A stretch of 64,000 nucleotides of DNA from JAHEJJ01 sp965212205 (GTDB lineage Bacteria; Bacteroidota; Bacteroidia; Flavobacteriales; Flavobacteriaceae): positions 1-64,000 of the forward strand of contig CBDBUX010000019.1 of assembly GCA_965212205.1 (NCBI GenBank), written 5' to 3'. The notes under the pieces are model-generated. The model saw nothing but the letters and a program-made list of their open reading frames with translations. It was not told where the DNA came from and made no database searches. The translations under genes were made by a program, and so were the position numbers. The stretch's first letter is position 1, and every line of letters begins with the position of its first letter. This document shows positions 18,701 to 28,900 of the stretch, piece after piece.

Positions 18701-19236
18701 GTCTTATCGATAATATAAAAGACCATATCCTCAGAATTCGAGGCATTTCCTGCGGTACCTTCTTTTTTATGTTCCCCGCCTGCTGCCTGCCAGTCGGCCC
18801 AAGACGTTTTATCTACAAACCATATATTCAATTCCACCGAACAGCTCCCATTAGATGTCGTTCCGGCAAGATGGGCAGAACCGTCTTCGAATTGAGTAAA
18901 TTGGAGTTGGCTGCCGTCAACCCGAGAGAAATAAGTAGTAGGATTGAAATAGTCATTTTCAGTTTCAGGCCACCAAAAATTTGATTCTGGTTGCTGTCCG
19001 GTAAAAGGACTTCGATCCGCATCGATTACTTCATAAACCGTATCCGACTCAGCGTATGGGTATTGGGTTATACTTTCTCTCTCCGGAATCCTGTCTATAA
19101 CTGGCGAATCTGTTGAATTGCCAGCTTCAAAACTTGTGGTTAAATCAAAAGAAGAGAAGAGCACGACTGAAAATATTGCCATAAACAAGGCAATTCCCCG
19201 GTAGGCCTGATTGAAAATTGAGGTAGTTTTTTCCAT
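15766..19236 (-). CDS. Giant T9SS substrate with eight Ig-like repeats and gliding-motility-type CTD
   Basis: A 1156-residue exported protein. It has an N-terminal signal/anchor segment (about 12-32) and a unique domain with WWPETENDYFNP and FDPTCDDRWVMD (about 85-255). Eight tandem repeats of about 85-104 residues follow, each starting I[DN]A[VM]DD and containing NVLDNDTL, GVTINPDGTI and YTICEVA.P.NCD. The C-terminal CHU_C-type gliding-motility domain (about 1065-1156) contains VTPNGDGRNDFLFIRN, YNRWGVAVY and PSGVYYYIFDY. This domain is the type B sorting signal of the type IX secretion system. It is first in an operon with a PorP/SprF-like and an OmpA gene. Two neighbouring repeats are nearly identical in DNA (17881 and 18193, 312 bp apart), a sign of recent expansion. 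It is likely a surface adhesin; its binding target is unknown. Confidence 0.9.
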   Translation of the reverse strand: MEKTTSIFNQAYRGIALFMAIFSVVLFSSFDLTTSFEAGNSTDSPVIDRIPERESITQYPYAESDTVYEVIDADRSPFTGQQPESNFWWPETENDYFNPTTYFSRVDGSQLQFTQFEDGSAHLAGTTSNGSCSVELNIWFVDKTSWADWQAAGGEHKKEGTAGNASNSEDMVFYIIDKTRSTITASGNGCPGTGVLNVEQRPDPEDQNTPNYGAHLGPGGANFDSRIGALGLSTWGWIFDPTCDDRWVMDLNFLIGEAVTPGINAVDDDFSQVFIDGEIGGTLPDSNVLDNDTLDGQPVDPEDIILTSETTGGVTINPDGTITVAAGTPDGQVVIEYTICEVADPENCDSASTIIFVGDAGGGGLDINAMDDDFSQVFIDGETGGTLPNSNVLDNDTLDGQPVDPDDVILTSETTGGVTINPDGTITVAPGTPNGVVIIEYTICEVADPENCDSASTTIQVGPPSSAINAVDDDFSQVFINGETGGILPDSNVLDNDTLNGQPVNPADIVLTSTPSGGVTINPDGTISVAPGTADGQVILTYTICVVSNPEICDTASVTVVVGTGGGDVTIDAVDDVYVVASGSSGVQPGINVLTNDTLDGEPVNADDIVLSSTSTGGVTINPDGSITIAEGTPDGEVVLSYTICEVANPSNCNTASVTITIGPLPVIDAVDDAYEVPSGSSGEISGINVLDNDTLNGEPIDPSDITLTFEVSTNITINPDGTITIADGTPDGVIVVTYTICQIANPSNCDTAEVVITIGIPPEIDAVDDNYSVNTGSSGILPNVNILDNDTLDGEAVNAEDVTITSESTGGVTINPDGTITIAEGTPDGQVEIEYTICQIAFPANCDTATVTITIGPLPVIDAVDDNFVVDTGTSGVQPGINVLDNDTLNGEPVNPSDVVLTSESTGGVTINPDGTITIAEGTPDGEVIIEYTICEVANPTNCDTATVTIIIGGEPALVIDAVDDDFSQNPIDGQIGGIVPISNVLDNDTLDDIFVNPSDVTISSEPAGPLTVNPDGTVSVAPDTSTGTYTIAYTICENANPENCDTAFVTVRVVGPIEVNQMVTPNGDGRNDFLFIRNVDRTITNKLRIYNRWGVAVYIGDDYNNQNNVFDGRSRGRSTLSVNDYLPSGVYYYIFDYQTTEDKVTDSGYIFISK

Positions 19237-19533
19237 AAATGATAAGTTTCACTTAAACATATCACCATGGCGTAAAGGTAGGCCTTTCACTAAGAATTTG
19301 GGAAGTTCTTAACAAGGTGCAATATATAGCTATTATGACTAGTATCAAATCGAATGTAGGTCATTACTTATCAAATTCTTTTAACAACAATAATTATCGT
19401 TCAATAACCTTTAAAAACACTCAGAATACTTCAGATATATGTCTGGTAGCTTCTCTATCCTATAGTTGAAAAGTCATGTTATCGATTAAAAGCACCCTTT
19501 GCACGGATACTGCGGTATTTTTTTAAAAACAGC
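19237..19533. other. Intergenic region between divergent genes
   Basis: About 297 bp separates the giant T9SS substrate and prfC. It is AT-rich with no recognised RNA. A TACCTTTA block on the minus strand near 19275 resembles a -7 box for the surface gene. ACAACAATAATTAT lies at 19386-19399 on the plus strand but has no -7 box at the expected spacing. Confidence 0.5.
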
Positions 19534-21225
19534 ATGGATTATAGAATAACCAGCAACCGAAAGGCTGATTTAAATGTATTATTAATAGGGCTAGTAGTAT
19601 TGTTATTGCCTATTTTTGCTCAAATTTTTTTGGTGGTGAACTTGGAGAAAGAAATACAAAGAAGGCGAACTTTTGGGATCATTTCGCATCCCGATGCCGG
19701 TAAAACTACACTTACCGAAAAGCTATTGTTGTTTGGAGGTGCCATACAAGAAGCAGGTGCGGTGAAGAGCAACAAGATAAAAAAGACAGCCACCAGCGAT
19801 TTTATGGAGATTGAACGTCAGAGAGGCATCTCGGTCGCCACCTCGGTCCTGGCTTTTCTCTATAAGGGCAAAAAAATCAATATTCTCGATACGCCGGGAC
19901 ACAAAGATTTTGCTGAGGATACATTTCGAACACTTACTGCGGTAGACAGTGTAATTGTTGTGATCGATGTTGCCAAAGGTGTGGAGGAGCAGACCGAAAA
20001 GCTCGTACAGGTTTGTCGGATGCGACAAATCCCAATGATTATTTTCATTAATAAACTAGACCGCGAGGGTAAGGATGCATTTGATTTGCTGGACGAGGTT
20101 GAACAGAAACTAGGGCTACGGGTATCTCCTTTGAGTTTTCCTATTGGTATGGGGTATGACTTTAAAGGAATCTACAATATATACGAAAAGAACATCAATT
20201 TGTTCAGTGGAGACAGCAAGAAAAATATAGAAGACACCATCGCATTCAACGATATCTATAATGAAGAACTGGAACAAATCATCGGGAACAAAGCGGCGGA
20301 GGACCTTAGAGAAAATTTGGAACTCATAGAAGGAGTTTATGGCGAATTTGATCTGCAAGCCTATCTCTCGGGGCAAATGCAACCCGTTTTTTTTGGATCC
20401 GCACTGAACAATTTTGGTGTTCGGGAGTTACTTGATTGTTTTGTCGATATCGCGCCAGCACCACACTCCAAAATGGCTGAAGAACGTCTAGTTCGCGCCT
20501 CTGAAAAAGAACTTTCAGGATTTGTATTTAAAATTCATGCCAATATGGATCCGAAACACAGAGACCGACTGGCCTTTGTAAAGATTGTCTCCGGAACATT
20601 TGAACGCAATAAGCCCTATTTACATGTCAGGCATCAAAAAAAATTAAAATTTTCCAGTCCGAATGCATTTTTCGCTCAGAAAAAGGAAATCGTCGACATC
20701 TCCTATCCCGGCGATATAGTAGGGCTTCATGATACCGGGAATTTTAAGATCGGGGATACCTTAACCGAAGGTGAACAACTTCACTATAAAGGCATACCGA
20801 GTTTTTCTCCTGAGCATTTCAGGTATATCAATAATGCTGATCCTTTAAAAGCCAAGCAACTATATAAAGGCATAGATCAGCTGATGGATGAGGGTGTGGC
20901 TCAACTCTTTACGCTGAATTTAAATGGCAGGAAGGTAATAGGGACTGTAGGGGCCCTTCAGTACGAAGTGATTCAATACCGTCTGGAACACGAATATGGA
21001 GCAAAATGTACCTATGAAAACTTTGCAGCCCATAAGGCATGCTGGGTAGATTCGCGTGAATCAGATGAAGAAGAATTTACGGAATTTAAGAGGGTAAAGC
21101 AGCGATACCTGGCCACGGACAAGCAAGGTCAACTGGTATTTTTGGCCGATTCGGCTTTCTCACTTCAAATGACGATCGACAAATACCCAAGCATAAAACT
21201 ACATTACAGTTCTGAATTTGCCTAG
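19534..21225 (+). CDS. prfC: Peptide chain release factor 3 (RF3)
   Basis: A translational GTPase that recycles RF1/RF2 after termination. GTPase motifs are present: G1 SHPDAGKT, G3 DTPGHKDF, G4 NKLDRE. The family opening LEKEIQRRRTFGIISHPDAGKT starts at residue 37 of the longest frame. The 33-34 residues before it (19534-19635) are hydrophobic, AT-rich and unlike RF3. A GTG at 19636 gives 529 residues, the same length as E. coli RF3, so 19636 (or 19633) is the more likely start. A TATTTTTG -7-like box at 19611-19618 supports this. The 3' end overlaps the convergent DUF3467 gene by 4 bp. Confidence 0.93.
   Translation: MDYRITSNRKADLNVLLIGLVVLLLPIFAQIFLVVNLEKEIQRRRTFGIISHPDAGKTTLTEKLLLFGGAIQEAGAVKSNKIKKTATSDFMEIERQRGISVATSVLAFLYKGKKINILDTPGHKDFAEDTFRTLTAVDSVIVVIDVAKGVEEQTEKLVQVCRMRQIPMIIFINKLDREGKDAFDLLDEVEQKLGLRVSPLSFPIGMGYDFKGIYNIYEKNINLFSGDSKKNIEDTIAFNDIYNEELEQIIGNKAAEDLRENLELIEGVYGEFDLQAYLSGQMQPVFFGSALNNFGVRELLDCFVDIAPAPHSKMAEERLVRASEKELSGFVFKIHANMDPKHRDRLAFVKIVSGTFERNKPYLHVRHQKKLKFSSPNAFFAQKKEIVDISYPGDIVGLHDTGNFKIGDTLTEGEQLHYKGIPSFSPEHFRYINNADPLKAKQLYKGIDQLMDEGVAQLFTLNLNGRKVIGTVGALQYEVIQYRLEHEYGAKCTYENFAAHKACWVDSRESDEEEFTEFKRVKQRYLATDKQGQLVFLADSAFSLQMTIDKYPSIKLHYSSEFA
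19611..19618 (+). promoter_or_regulatory. Possible -7 element for prfC
   Basis: TATTTTTG fits the Bacteroidota -7 consensus TAnnTTTG exactly. It lies inside the extended prfC frame, 14 bp before the GTG at 19633. No good -33 TTG is seen at the expected spacing. Confidence 0.3.
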
Positions 21226-21533
21226 GCCTCTCCTGTTGGTCCGAAATTAAGAGGAATTGTAGGCTGATCGTAGTCCTTGATCGGGCCGTGTGCTTTTTCA
21301 AAACGATTTACGTTGTCCCCAAGCGCTTTTAGAAATTTCTTGGCATGCTGGGGTGTCAGGATTATCCTGCTCTTGACCTTTGCTTTTGGCGCCCCTGGCA
21401 TCATGCTTATAAAATCAAGTACAAACTCCGAAACGCTATGATTGATAATGGCCAGATTGGAATAGATTCCTTCTGCCGTTTGCTCATCGAGTTCAATGTT
21501 GATCTGTTTCTGCTTTTGTTCTTTTTCTGCCAT
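21222..21533 (-). CDS. DUF3467 family protein
   Basis: A 103-residue cytosolic protein with the DUF3467 pattern: INIELDEQTAEGIYSNLAII, then SEFVLDFISMMPG and SRIILTPQHAKKFLKAL. The family is common in Bacteroidota next to rpoC and has no firmly known function. Its start lies 111 bp from the rpoC stop region, beyond the rpoC terminator, so it is probably transcribed separately. Its stop overlaps the prfC stop tail-to-tail. Confidence 0.9.
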   Translation of the reverse strand: MAEKEQKQKQINIELDEQTAEGIYSNLAIINHSVSEFVLDFISMMPGAPKAKVKSRIILTPQHAKKFLKALGDNVNRFEKAHGPIKDYDQPTIPLNFGPTGEA

Positions 21534-21608
21534 CGTGAATGTAAAATTAGGCTTTGGTTAAAGGTTGCTACAAACCTGTTTATAGCTGTTGAGAATAAAG
21601 ATACTGTG

Positions 21609-21637
21609 AAAAAAAACCCCCGAAAAAATTTCGGGGG
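21609..21637 (-). terminator. Intrinsic terminator of the rpoBC operon
   Basis: The stem CCCCCGAAA/TTTCGGGGG (21617-21625 with 21629-21637) has a 3-base loop. On the minus strand it is followed by eight U residues (plus-strand A run 21609-21616). It lies just after the rpoC stop. Confidence 0.92.
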
Positions 21638-21644
21638 TTATATA

Positions 21645-24600
21645 TTAGAATTTTAATTCCTCTTTTCGCGACATAATCTCGTCGTATTCCTCTTTCGAGC
21701 CTACAATGATATTTTCGTAATCGCGCATACCGGTACCGGCCGGAATCTTATGCCCAACGATCACATTTTCTTTGAGGCCTTCAAGTGTATCTACTTTACC
21801 GCTCACAGCCGCTTCATTCAGCACTTTTGTGGTTTCCTGGAAAGAGGCAGCCGATATAAAGGACTTAGTCTGCAGAGAAGCTCTGGTAATACCCTGAAGT
21901 ATTGGCGTAGCAGTAGCTGCTACAGCATCTCTGGCCACAACCAGTTCTTTATCCTCGCGTCGTAATATTGAATTCTCATCCCTGAGTTCTCGAGCCGTGA
22001 TTATCTGACCTGCTTTGAGGTTTTCCGATTCACCAGCTTCCTCCACTACTTTCTTACCAAAGATCTCATCGTTCTCTCTGATGAAATCGTCTTTATGAAC
22101 CAACTGGTTTTCAAGGAAAGTAGTATCGCCAGAATCCTGGATGCTCACCTTGCGCATCATTTGCCTTACCACAACCTCAAAGTGCTTATCATTGATTTTT
22201 ACACCCTGAAGTCTGTAGACTTCCTGCACCTCATTTACGAGATACTGCTGAACCGCAGATGGGCCCTTTATCGCCAGAATATCCTCGGGTGTGATCGATC
22301 CGTCTGATAGCGGCATACCCGCTCTTACATAATCGTTCTCCTGTACAAGGATCTGGTTAGATAATTTTACAAGGTATTTCTTGATTTCACCCAGCTTAGA
22401 TTCGATAATGATCTCGCGGTTTCCACGCTTGATCTTACCAAATGAAACCACTCCATCGATTTCAGTTACCACTGCAGGGTTAGAAGGGTTCCTTGCTTCA
22501 AAGAGCTCAGTTACCCTTGGCAGACCACCTGTAATATCACCGGCTTTGGCCGATTTACGTGGTATTTTAACAAGGATTTTACCTTCTTTTATCTTCTCCC
22601 CATCATTTATCATAAGGTGAGACCCTACAGGCAGGTTATAAGAACGCAATATATTGTCCTTGGTATCCTTGATCAATAAGGTCGGGATCAGTTTTTTGTT
22701 CCTCGATTCGGAAATCACTTTTTCCTGGAATCCGGTTTGCTCATCGATCTCAACCTGGTAAGTTACGCCTTGTTCGATATTCTCATAGGCAATTTTACCT
22801 GTGAATTCTGAAACAATGACACCGTTATAAGGATCCCACTGACATATAACATCTCCTTTTTTGATCTTTTTACCATTTTTGATAAACAGTTGAGATCCGT
22901 AAGGTATATTATTGGTACTGAGGGTAATACCGGTTTTAGCATCCACGATCCTGATCTCTGAGGTTCTGGAAATCACAATATCTGCAGCCTTTCCATCGGC
23001 ATCCTTTCCTTTAACCAACCTCAGTTCATCGATCTCAGCAATACCATCGAACTTAGCATCGAGCTTACTGTCTTCAGATATATTCCCGGCAATACCACCT
23101 ACGTGGAAGGTTCGCAGCGTTAGCTGTGTTCCCGGCTCACCGATCGATTGGGCAGCTATAACCCCTACGGCTTCACCACGCTGTACCATTTTATTAGTGG
23201 CCAGGTTGCGTCCGTAACACTTCGCACAAATACCCTTTTCTGCTTCGCAGGTCAGCGGCGATCTCACTTCTACCCTCTCAATAGGTGAAGCCTCGATCTT
23301 CCTGATATCTGATTCCATGATCCCTTGTCCGGCATGCAGAATAAGCTCTTCGGTTAATGGATCGTAAAGATCGTGAAGCGATACCCTTCCAAGGATACGC
23401 TCTCCGAGTGTTTCAACGACTTCTTCATTTTTCTTCAATGGCGCCACTTCGATTCCTCTCAAGGTACCACAGTCTTCAATATTGACGATAACATCCTGAG
23501 AAACATCAACCAGACGACGGGTCAAATACCCAGCATCGGCAGTTTTCAGTGCGGTATCAGCTAGTCCTTTACGGGCACCGTGAGTAGAAATAAAGTATTC
23601 CAGGATCGACAGCCCTTCCTTAAAGTTTGAAAGGATCGGGTTTTCGATAATCTCACCACCTCCGGCGGTAGACTTTTTAGGTTTAGCCATAAGACCCCTC
23701 ATACCGGTCAGCTGGCGGATCTGTTCCTTAGATCCCCTTGCCCCGGAATCGAGCATCATATATACAGAGTTAAACCCTTGCTGGTCTTCCCGAATACGCT
23801 TCATCGCTAATTCGGTCAGCATGGCATTGGTAGATGTCCAAACGTCGATCACCTGATTATACCTCTCATTGTTGGTGATAAGACCCATATTATAGTTCAT
23901 CATGATACCATCGACCTCCTGATTGGCATCGGCGATCATATCATGTTTTTCTTTCGGGATAATAATATCACCCAAACTGAACGATAGTCCACCTTTAAAG
24001 GCAAATTCATAACCCATCGTCTTGATCTTATCAAGGAATTCCGATGTGGTAGGAACATCTGTTACGGCGAGGATCTTTCCGATAATATCCCTTAGGGACT
24101 TTTTGTTCAGAACCTCATTGACATAGCCGGCTTCTTCGGGCACAACCATATTAAACAGTACTCTTCCAACCGTGGTTTCTATAATCTGATCGACCAGTTC
24201 ACCTTCTTCATTAAAGTCTTTAGCTCTAACCTTAATACCGGCATTGAGTTCTACCATATTCTCGTTAAAAGCGATCACCACCTCTTCATAGGAATAGAAA
24301 GTGAGACCTTCGCCTTTTACTTTAACCTTTCCAGCAGACTTTCTTTCCTTGGTCATATAATAAAGACCAAGAACCATGTCCTGAGATGGAACGGTAATAG
24401 GTGAACCGTTGGCAGGGTTCAGTATATTATGAGAGGCCAGCATCAAGAGCTGTGCCTCGAGTATGGCTTCTGGTCCAAGCGGGAGGTGTACCGCCATCTG
24501 ATCGCCATCGAAATCGGCATTAAAGGCAGTACAAACCAGTGGGTGCAACCTGATGGCCTTTCCTTCGATCAAACGTGGTTGAAAAGCCTGAATTCCCAAA

Positions 24601-25943
24601 CGGTGCAATGTGGGAGCCCGGTTCAACAATACCGGATGGCCCTTGAGCACGTTTTCGAGAATATCCCATACAACAGGTTCCTTTTTATCGATAATCTTCT
24701 TTGCAGATTTAACCGTTTTAACGATACCTCTTTCGATGAGTTTCCTGATCACGAAAGGTTTGTACAGTTCAGCGGCCATTTCCTTGGGAAGACCACATTC
24801 GTATAACTTCATTTCCGGACCTACAACAATTACCGATCGGGCGGAGTAATCTACCCTCTTACCCAGGAGATTTTGTCTGAAACGACCTTGTTTTCCTTTT
24901 AAAGAGTCTGAAAGTGATTTCAGAGGTCGGTTAGACTCGGTCTTGACGGCCGAAGCTTTTCTGGTATTATCGAAAAGTGAATCTACCGCTTCCTGAAGCA
25001 TTCTCTTTTCATTTCTAAGGATCACTTCAGGCGCCTTGATCTCCATAAGTCTTTTAAGACGATTGTTCCTGATAATAACTCTCCTGTAGAGATCATTCAG
25101 GTCGGAAGTGGCGAAACGCCCACCATCTAGTGGAACCAATGGCCGAAGTTCCGGTGGTATTACCGGTACAACCTTCATGATCATCCACTCTGGGTTATTC
25201 TCCCTGTTATTCTGAGCCTCTCTTAAGGCTTCTACAACCTGTAATCTTTTTAAGGCCTCCGTTTTTCTCTGCTTAGAAGTTTCGGTATTAGCCTTATGTC
25301 TCAGGTCGTATGAAAGTTGCTGAAGATCTATTCTTGAAAGGAGGTCGATAAGACATTCCGCACCCATTTTGGCGATAAACTTATCCGGATCTGAATCTTC
25401 AAGATATTGATTTTCAGGCGGAAGGGTTTCCAAAATGTTGAGGTACTCCTCTTCGGTAAGGAAATCCATTTTCTGGATCTCCGCCTCTTCCGGTCCTTTG
25501 GCAAGGCCGGGTTGGATCACCACATACCGCTCATAATAGATAATCATATCGAGCTTCTTGGAAGGAAGCCCTAATAGATATCCGATCTTATTAGGTAAGC
25601 TACGGAAATACCAGATATGGGCTACAGGGACCACAAGGTTAATGTGTCCGACACGGTCCCTACGGACTTTTTTCTCGGTGACTTCCACCCCACAGCGATC
25701 GCATACAATCCCGCGATATCTGATCCTTTTATATTTGCCGCAAGCACATTCATAGTCTTTTACAGGACCGAAGATCCTCTCACAGAAAAGACCGTCCCTT
25801 TCGGGCTTATGTGTACGGTAATTTATAGTTTCAGGTTTTAGAACCTCGCCTCTGGATTCAGCCAGAATCGCTTCCGGAGATGCCAGACCGATGGAGATCT
25901 TATTAAACCTCTTTATTGTTGTGTTATCTTTTAATCTAGCCAT
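21645..25943 (-). CDS. rpoC: DNA-directed RNA polymerase subunit beta'
   Basis: A 1432-residue largest subunit of the transcription enzyme. Visible motifs are the N-terminal zinc ribbon (CACGKYKRIRYRG then CDRCGVEV, about residues 66-90), the lid/rudder region, the catalytic metal site NADFDGDQMAVH (about 470-481), the second zinc site (CEAEKGICAKCYG) and the trigger-loop region QSIGEPGTQLTLRTFH. Length is typical for Bacteroidota. It is last in the secE-nusG-rplKAJL-rpoBC series, 43 bp after rpoB, and is followed by a strong terminator. Confidence 0.99.
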   Translation of the reverse strand: MARLKDNTTIKRFNKISIGLASPEAILAESRGEVLKPETINYRTHKPERDGLFCERIFGPVKDYECACGKYKRIRYRGIVCDRCGVEVTEKKVRRDRVGHINLVVPVAHIWYFRSLPNKIGYLLGLPSKKLDMIIYYERYVVIQPGLAKGPEEAEIQKMDFLTEEEYLNILETLPPENQYLEDSDPDKFIAKMGAECLIDLLSRIDLQQLSYDLRHKANTETSKQRKTEALKRLQVVEALREAQNNRENNPEWMIMKVVPVIPPELRPLVPLDGGRFATSDLNDLYRRVIIRNNRLKRLMEIKAPEVILRNEKRMLQEAVDSLFDNTRKASAVKTESNRPLKSLSDSLKGKQGRFRQNLLGKRVDYSARSVIVVGPEMKLYECGLPKEMAAELYKPFVIRKLIERGIVKTVKSAKKIIDKKEPVVWDILENVLKGHPVLLNRAPTLHRLGIQAFQPRLIEGKAIRLHPLVCTAFNADFDGDQMAVHLPLGPEAILEAQLLMLASHNILNPANGSPITVPSQDMVLGLYYMTKERKSAGKVKVKGEGLTFYSYEEVVIAFNENMVELNAGIKVRAKDFNEEGELVDQIIETTVGRVLFNMVVPEEAGYVNEVLNKKSLRDIIGKILAVTDVPTTSEFLDKIKTMGYEFAFKGGLSFSLGDIIIPKEKHDMIADANQEVDGIMMNYNMGLITNNERYNQVIDVWTSTNAMLTELAMKRIREDQQGFNSVYMMLDSGARGSKEQIRQLTGMRGLMAKPKKSTAGGGEIIENPILSNFKEGLSILEYFISTHGARKGLADTALKTADAGYLTRRLVDVSQDVIVNIEDCGTLRGIEVAPLKKNEEVVETLGERILGRVSLHDLYDPLTEELILHAGQGIMESDIRKIEASPIERVEVRSPLTCEAEKGICAKCYGRNLATNKMVQRGEAVGVIAAQSIGEPGTQLTLRTFHVGGIAGNISEDSKLDAKFDGIAEIDELRLVKGKDADGKAADIVISRTSEIRIVDAKTGITLSTNNIPYGSQLFIKNGKKIKKGDVICQWDPYNGVIVSEFTGKIAYENIEQGVTYQVEIDEQTGFQEKVISESRNKKLIPTLLIKDTKDNILRSYNLPVGSHLMINDGEKIKEGKILVKIPRKSAKAGDITGGLPRVTELFEARNPSNPAVVTEIDGVVSFGKIKRGNREIIIESKLGEIKKYLVKLSNQILVQENDYVRAGMPLSDGSITPEDILAIKGPSAVQQYLVNEVQEVYRLQGVKINDKHFEVVVRQMMRKVSIQDSGDTTFLENQLVHKDDFIRENDEIFGKKVVEEAGESENLKAGQIITARELRDENSILRREDKELVVARDAVAATATPILQGITRASLQTKSFISAASFQETTKVLNEAAVSGKVDTLEGLKENVIVGHKIPAGTGMRDYENIIVGSKEEYDEIMSRKEELKF

Positions 25944-25986
25944 AATGCTAATGGTGATTATCTGTTTTTACGATTCTTTCTAATAC

Positions 25987-28900
25987 TTATTCTTCCAATC
26001 TGATATCGAGGCCGAGTCCTTTAAGCTCGTGCATCAATACGTTGAAAGATTCTGGTAGTCCAGGTTCTGGCATGGTTTCTCCTTTCACGATAGACTCATA
26101 AGTCTTCGCCCTGCCGATCACATCATCAGACTTCACAGTAAGGATTTCCCTTAAGGTTGATGATGCGCCATATGCCTCGAGAGCCCATACTTCCATCTCT
26201 CCAAATCGCTGACCTCCAAATTGAGCTTTACCACCAAGTGGTTGCTGTGTGATCAGTGAATAAGGTCCGATAGATCGAGCATGCATCTTATCATCTACCA
26301 TATGGCCCAGTTTCAGCATATAAATTACCCCCACGGTAGCAGCCTGGTCGAATCGTTCGCCAGTACCACCATCGTATAAATAGGTATGCCCATATTGCGG
26401 AACTCCCGCATCCTGTGTTAGTGCTTCGATCTCATCGATGGTTGCTCCGTCAAAAATCGGGGTGGCAAAGTTCTTGTCCAACTTCAGTCCGGCCCATCCA
26501 AGAACAGTCTCGTAAATCTGCCCGATATTCATCCTCGAGGGTACCCCAAGTGGATTCAGTACAATATCCACAGGTGTTCCATCTTCAAGGAAAGGCATGT
26601 CTTCCTGACGTACAATTCTTGCAACGATACCCTTGTTTCCATGACGTCCTGCCATCTTATCACCCACTTTAAGCTTGCGCTTTTTAGCGATATATACTTT
26701 AGCGAGTTTCATAATACCAGCCGGAAGTTCGTCACCCACAGAAATCGTGAATTTATCTCTTCGCAGGTTCCCCTGAAGGTCGTTGAGTTTAATCTTGTAA
26801 TTATGCAACAAGTCTGTGATCATCACATTGGTGGCCTTGTCTGTAGTCCAGCTTCCAGCAACCAAATGAGCAAAATCATCAACGGCATTCAGCATTTTCA
26901 TGGTGTACTTCTTACCTTTCGGCAGTACTTCTTCACCAAGATCGTTCTGTACGCCCTGCGATGTTTTACCATTGACCATTTTGAAGAGTTTCTCTACCAG
27001 AACATCTTTCAATTCCTGGAATTTAACCTCATAGTCAAGTTCCAGCTTGGTAATGGCTTCCTTGTCTTCGGAACGTCTTCTTTTGTCTTTAATAGAGCGT
27101 GAGAAGAGTTTTTTATCGATAACTACACCTTTCAGTGATGGAGAAGCCTTAAGGGACGCATCTTTAACGTCTCCGGCCTTGTCACCAAATATGGCACGTA
27201 ACAACTTTTCTTCAGGAGTAGGATCGGATTCTCCTTTTGGAGTAATTTTACCGATCAGAATATCACCTGGTTTTACCTCAGCCCCGATACGGATCATACC
27301 GTATTCGTCGAGGTCTTTGGTGGCTTCTTCAGAAACGTTAGGAATATCGTTGGTAAGCTCCTCGGCACCCAATTTAGTGTCTCGCACTTCGAGCGCGTAT
27401 TCATCTATATGAATAGAGGTAAATATATCCTCCCGAACTACTTTTTCCGAGATTACGATCGCATCTTCAAAATTATATCCTTTCCATGGCATGAATGCCA
27501 CTTTAAGGTTACGACCCAGTGCGAGTTCGCCATTTTCCGTGGCATATCCTTCACAGAGTACCTGTCCTTTTTTAACCTTGTTTCCTGTGCGAACGATCGG
27601 TTTGAGATTGATACAGGTTCCCTGGTTGGTTTTCCTGAATTTCACCAAATCATAAGTCCTCGAATCATCTTCAAAACTCACCTGACGTTCCCGGTCGGAT
27701 CGCTTATAGTTGATCACGATCTTCTTAGAATCTACATATTCCACCACACCGTCGCCCTCTGCATTGATCAACACCCTTGAATCTGAGGCTACCTGTCTTT
27801 CAAGACCTGTTCCTACGATAGGCACTTCGGGTTTTAGCAGTGGTACGGCCTGACGCATCATATTGGATCCCATCAAGGCACGGTTTGCATCGTCGTGTTC
27901 CAGAAACGGAATCAATGAAGCCGAGATCGAGGCGATCTGATTAGGGGCAACATCCGTATAATTAACCTCCTTTGGGTCTACTACAGGAAAATCCCCTTCT
28001 TCCCTGGCAATTACCTTTTCGGTGTTGATCTTGCCATTATCTTTCAGCGGGATATTCGCCTGGGCTATTTTTCTGCCCTCTTCTTCCTCCGCACTCAGGT
28101 ATACAAAATCTTTAGTATTTACGACCCCTTTTTCTACTTTGCGATATGGGGTCTCAAGGAATCCAAGCGGATTTACCTTTGCAAATACCGAAAGTGAAGA
28201 AATAAGACCAATATTCGGCCCTTCCGGGGTTTCGATCGGACATAGTCTTCCATAATGAGTATAATGTACGTCCCTTACCTCGAAGCCTGCCCTTTCTCTT
28301 GAGAGCCCGCCTGGTCCTAAAGCCGATAATCTCCTCTTGTGAGTGATTTCGGCCAGAGGATTGGTCTGGTCCATAAATTGTGATAACTGGTTGGTACCGA
28401 AGAATGAGTTGATCACCGAAGACAGCGTCTTGGCATTGATCAGATCTATAGGCGTAAACACCTCATTATCACGAACGTTCATCCTTTCACGGATGGTTCT
28501 GGCCATCCTCGCAAGCCCAACGCCAAATTGCGCCGACAGTTGTTCGCCAACGGTCCTGACCCTCCTGTTCGACAGGTGATCGATATCATCGATCTCAGCC
28601 TTGGAATTGATAAGCTCAATAAGGTATTTAATAATGGTGATGATGTCCTCTTTGGTCAGCACCGCTTTGTCCATCCCGATATCGAGACCGAGTTTCTTAT
28701 TCATCCGGTATCTTCCCACCTCTCCCAGGCTATAACGCTGGTCCGAGAAGAAGAGTTTGTCGATGATCCCTCTGGCGGTTTCCTCATCTGGCGGTTCTGC
28801 ATTACGCAACTGCCTGTAGATATGTTCTACCGCTTCCTTTTCTGAGTTAGTTGGGTCTTTCTGTAGAGTGTTGTGGATAATGGCATAATCGCTCTGCGCA

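Noticed and set aside
19386..19399. ACAACAATAATTAT as a fifth copy of the shared promoter element
   Set aside because: It is on the plus strand, and no -7-like box lies at 27-28 bp.
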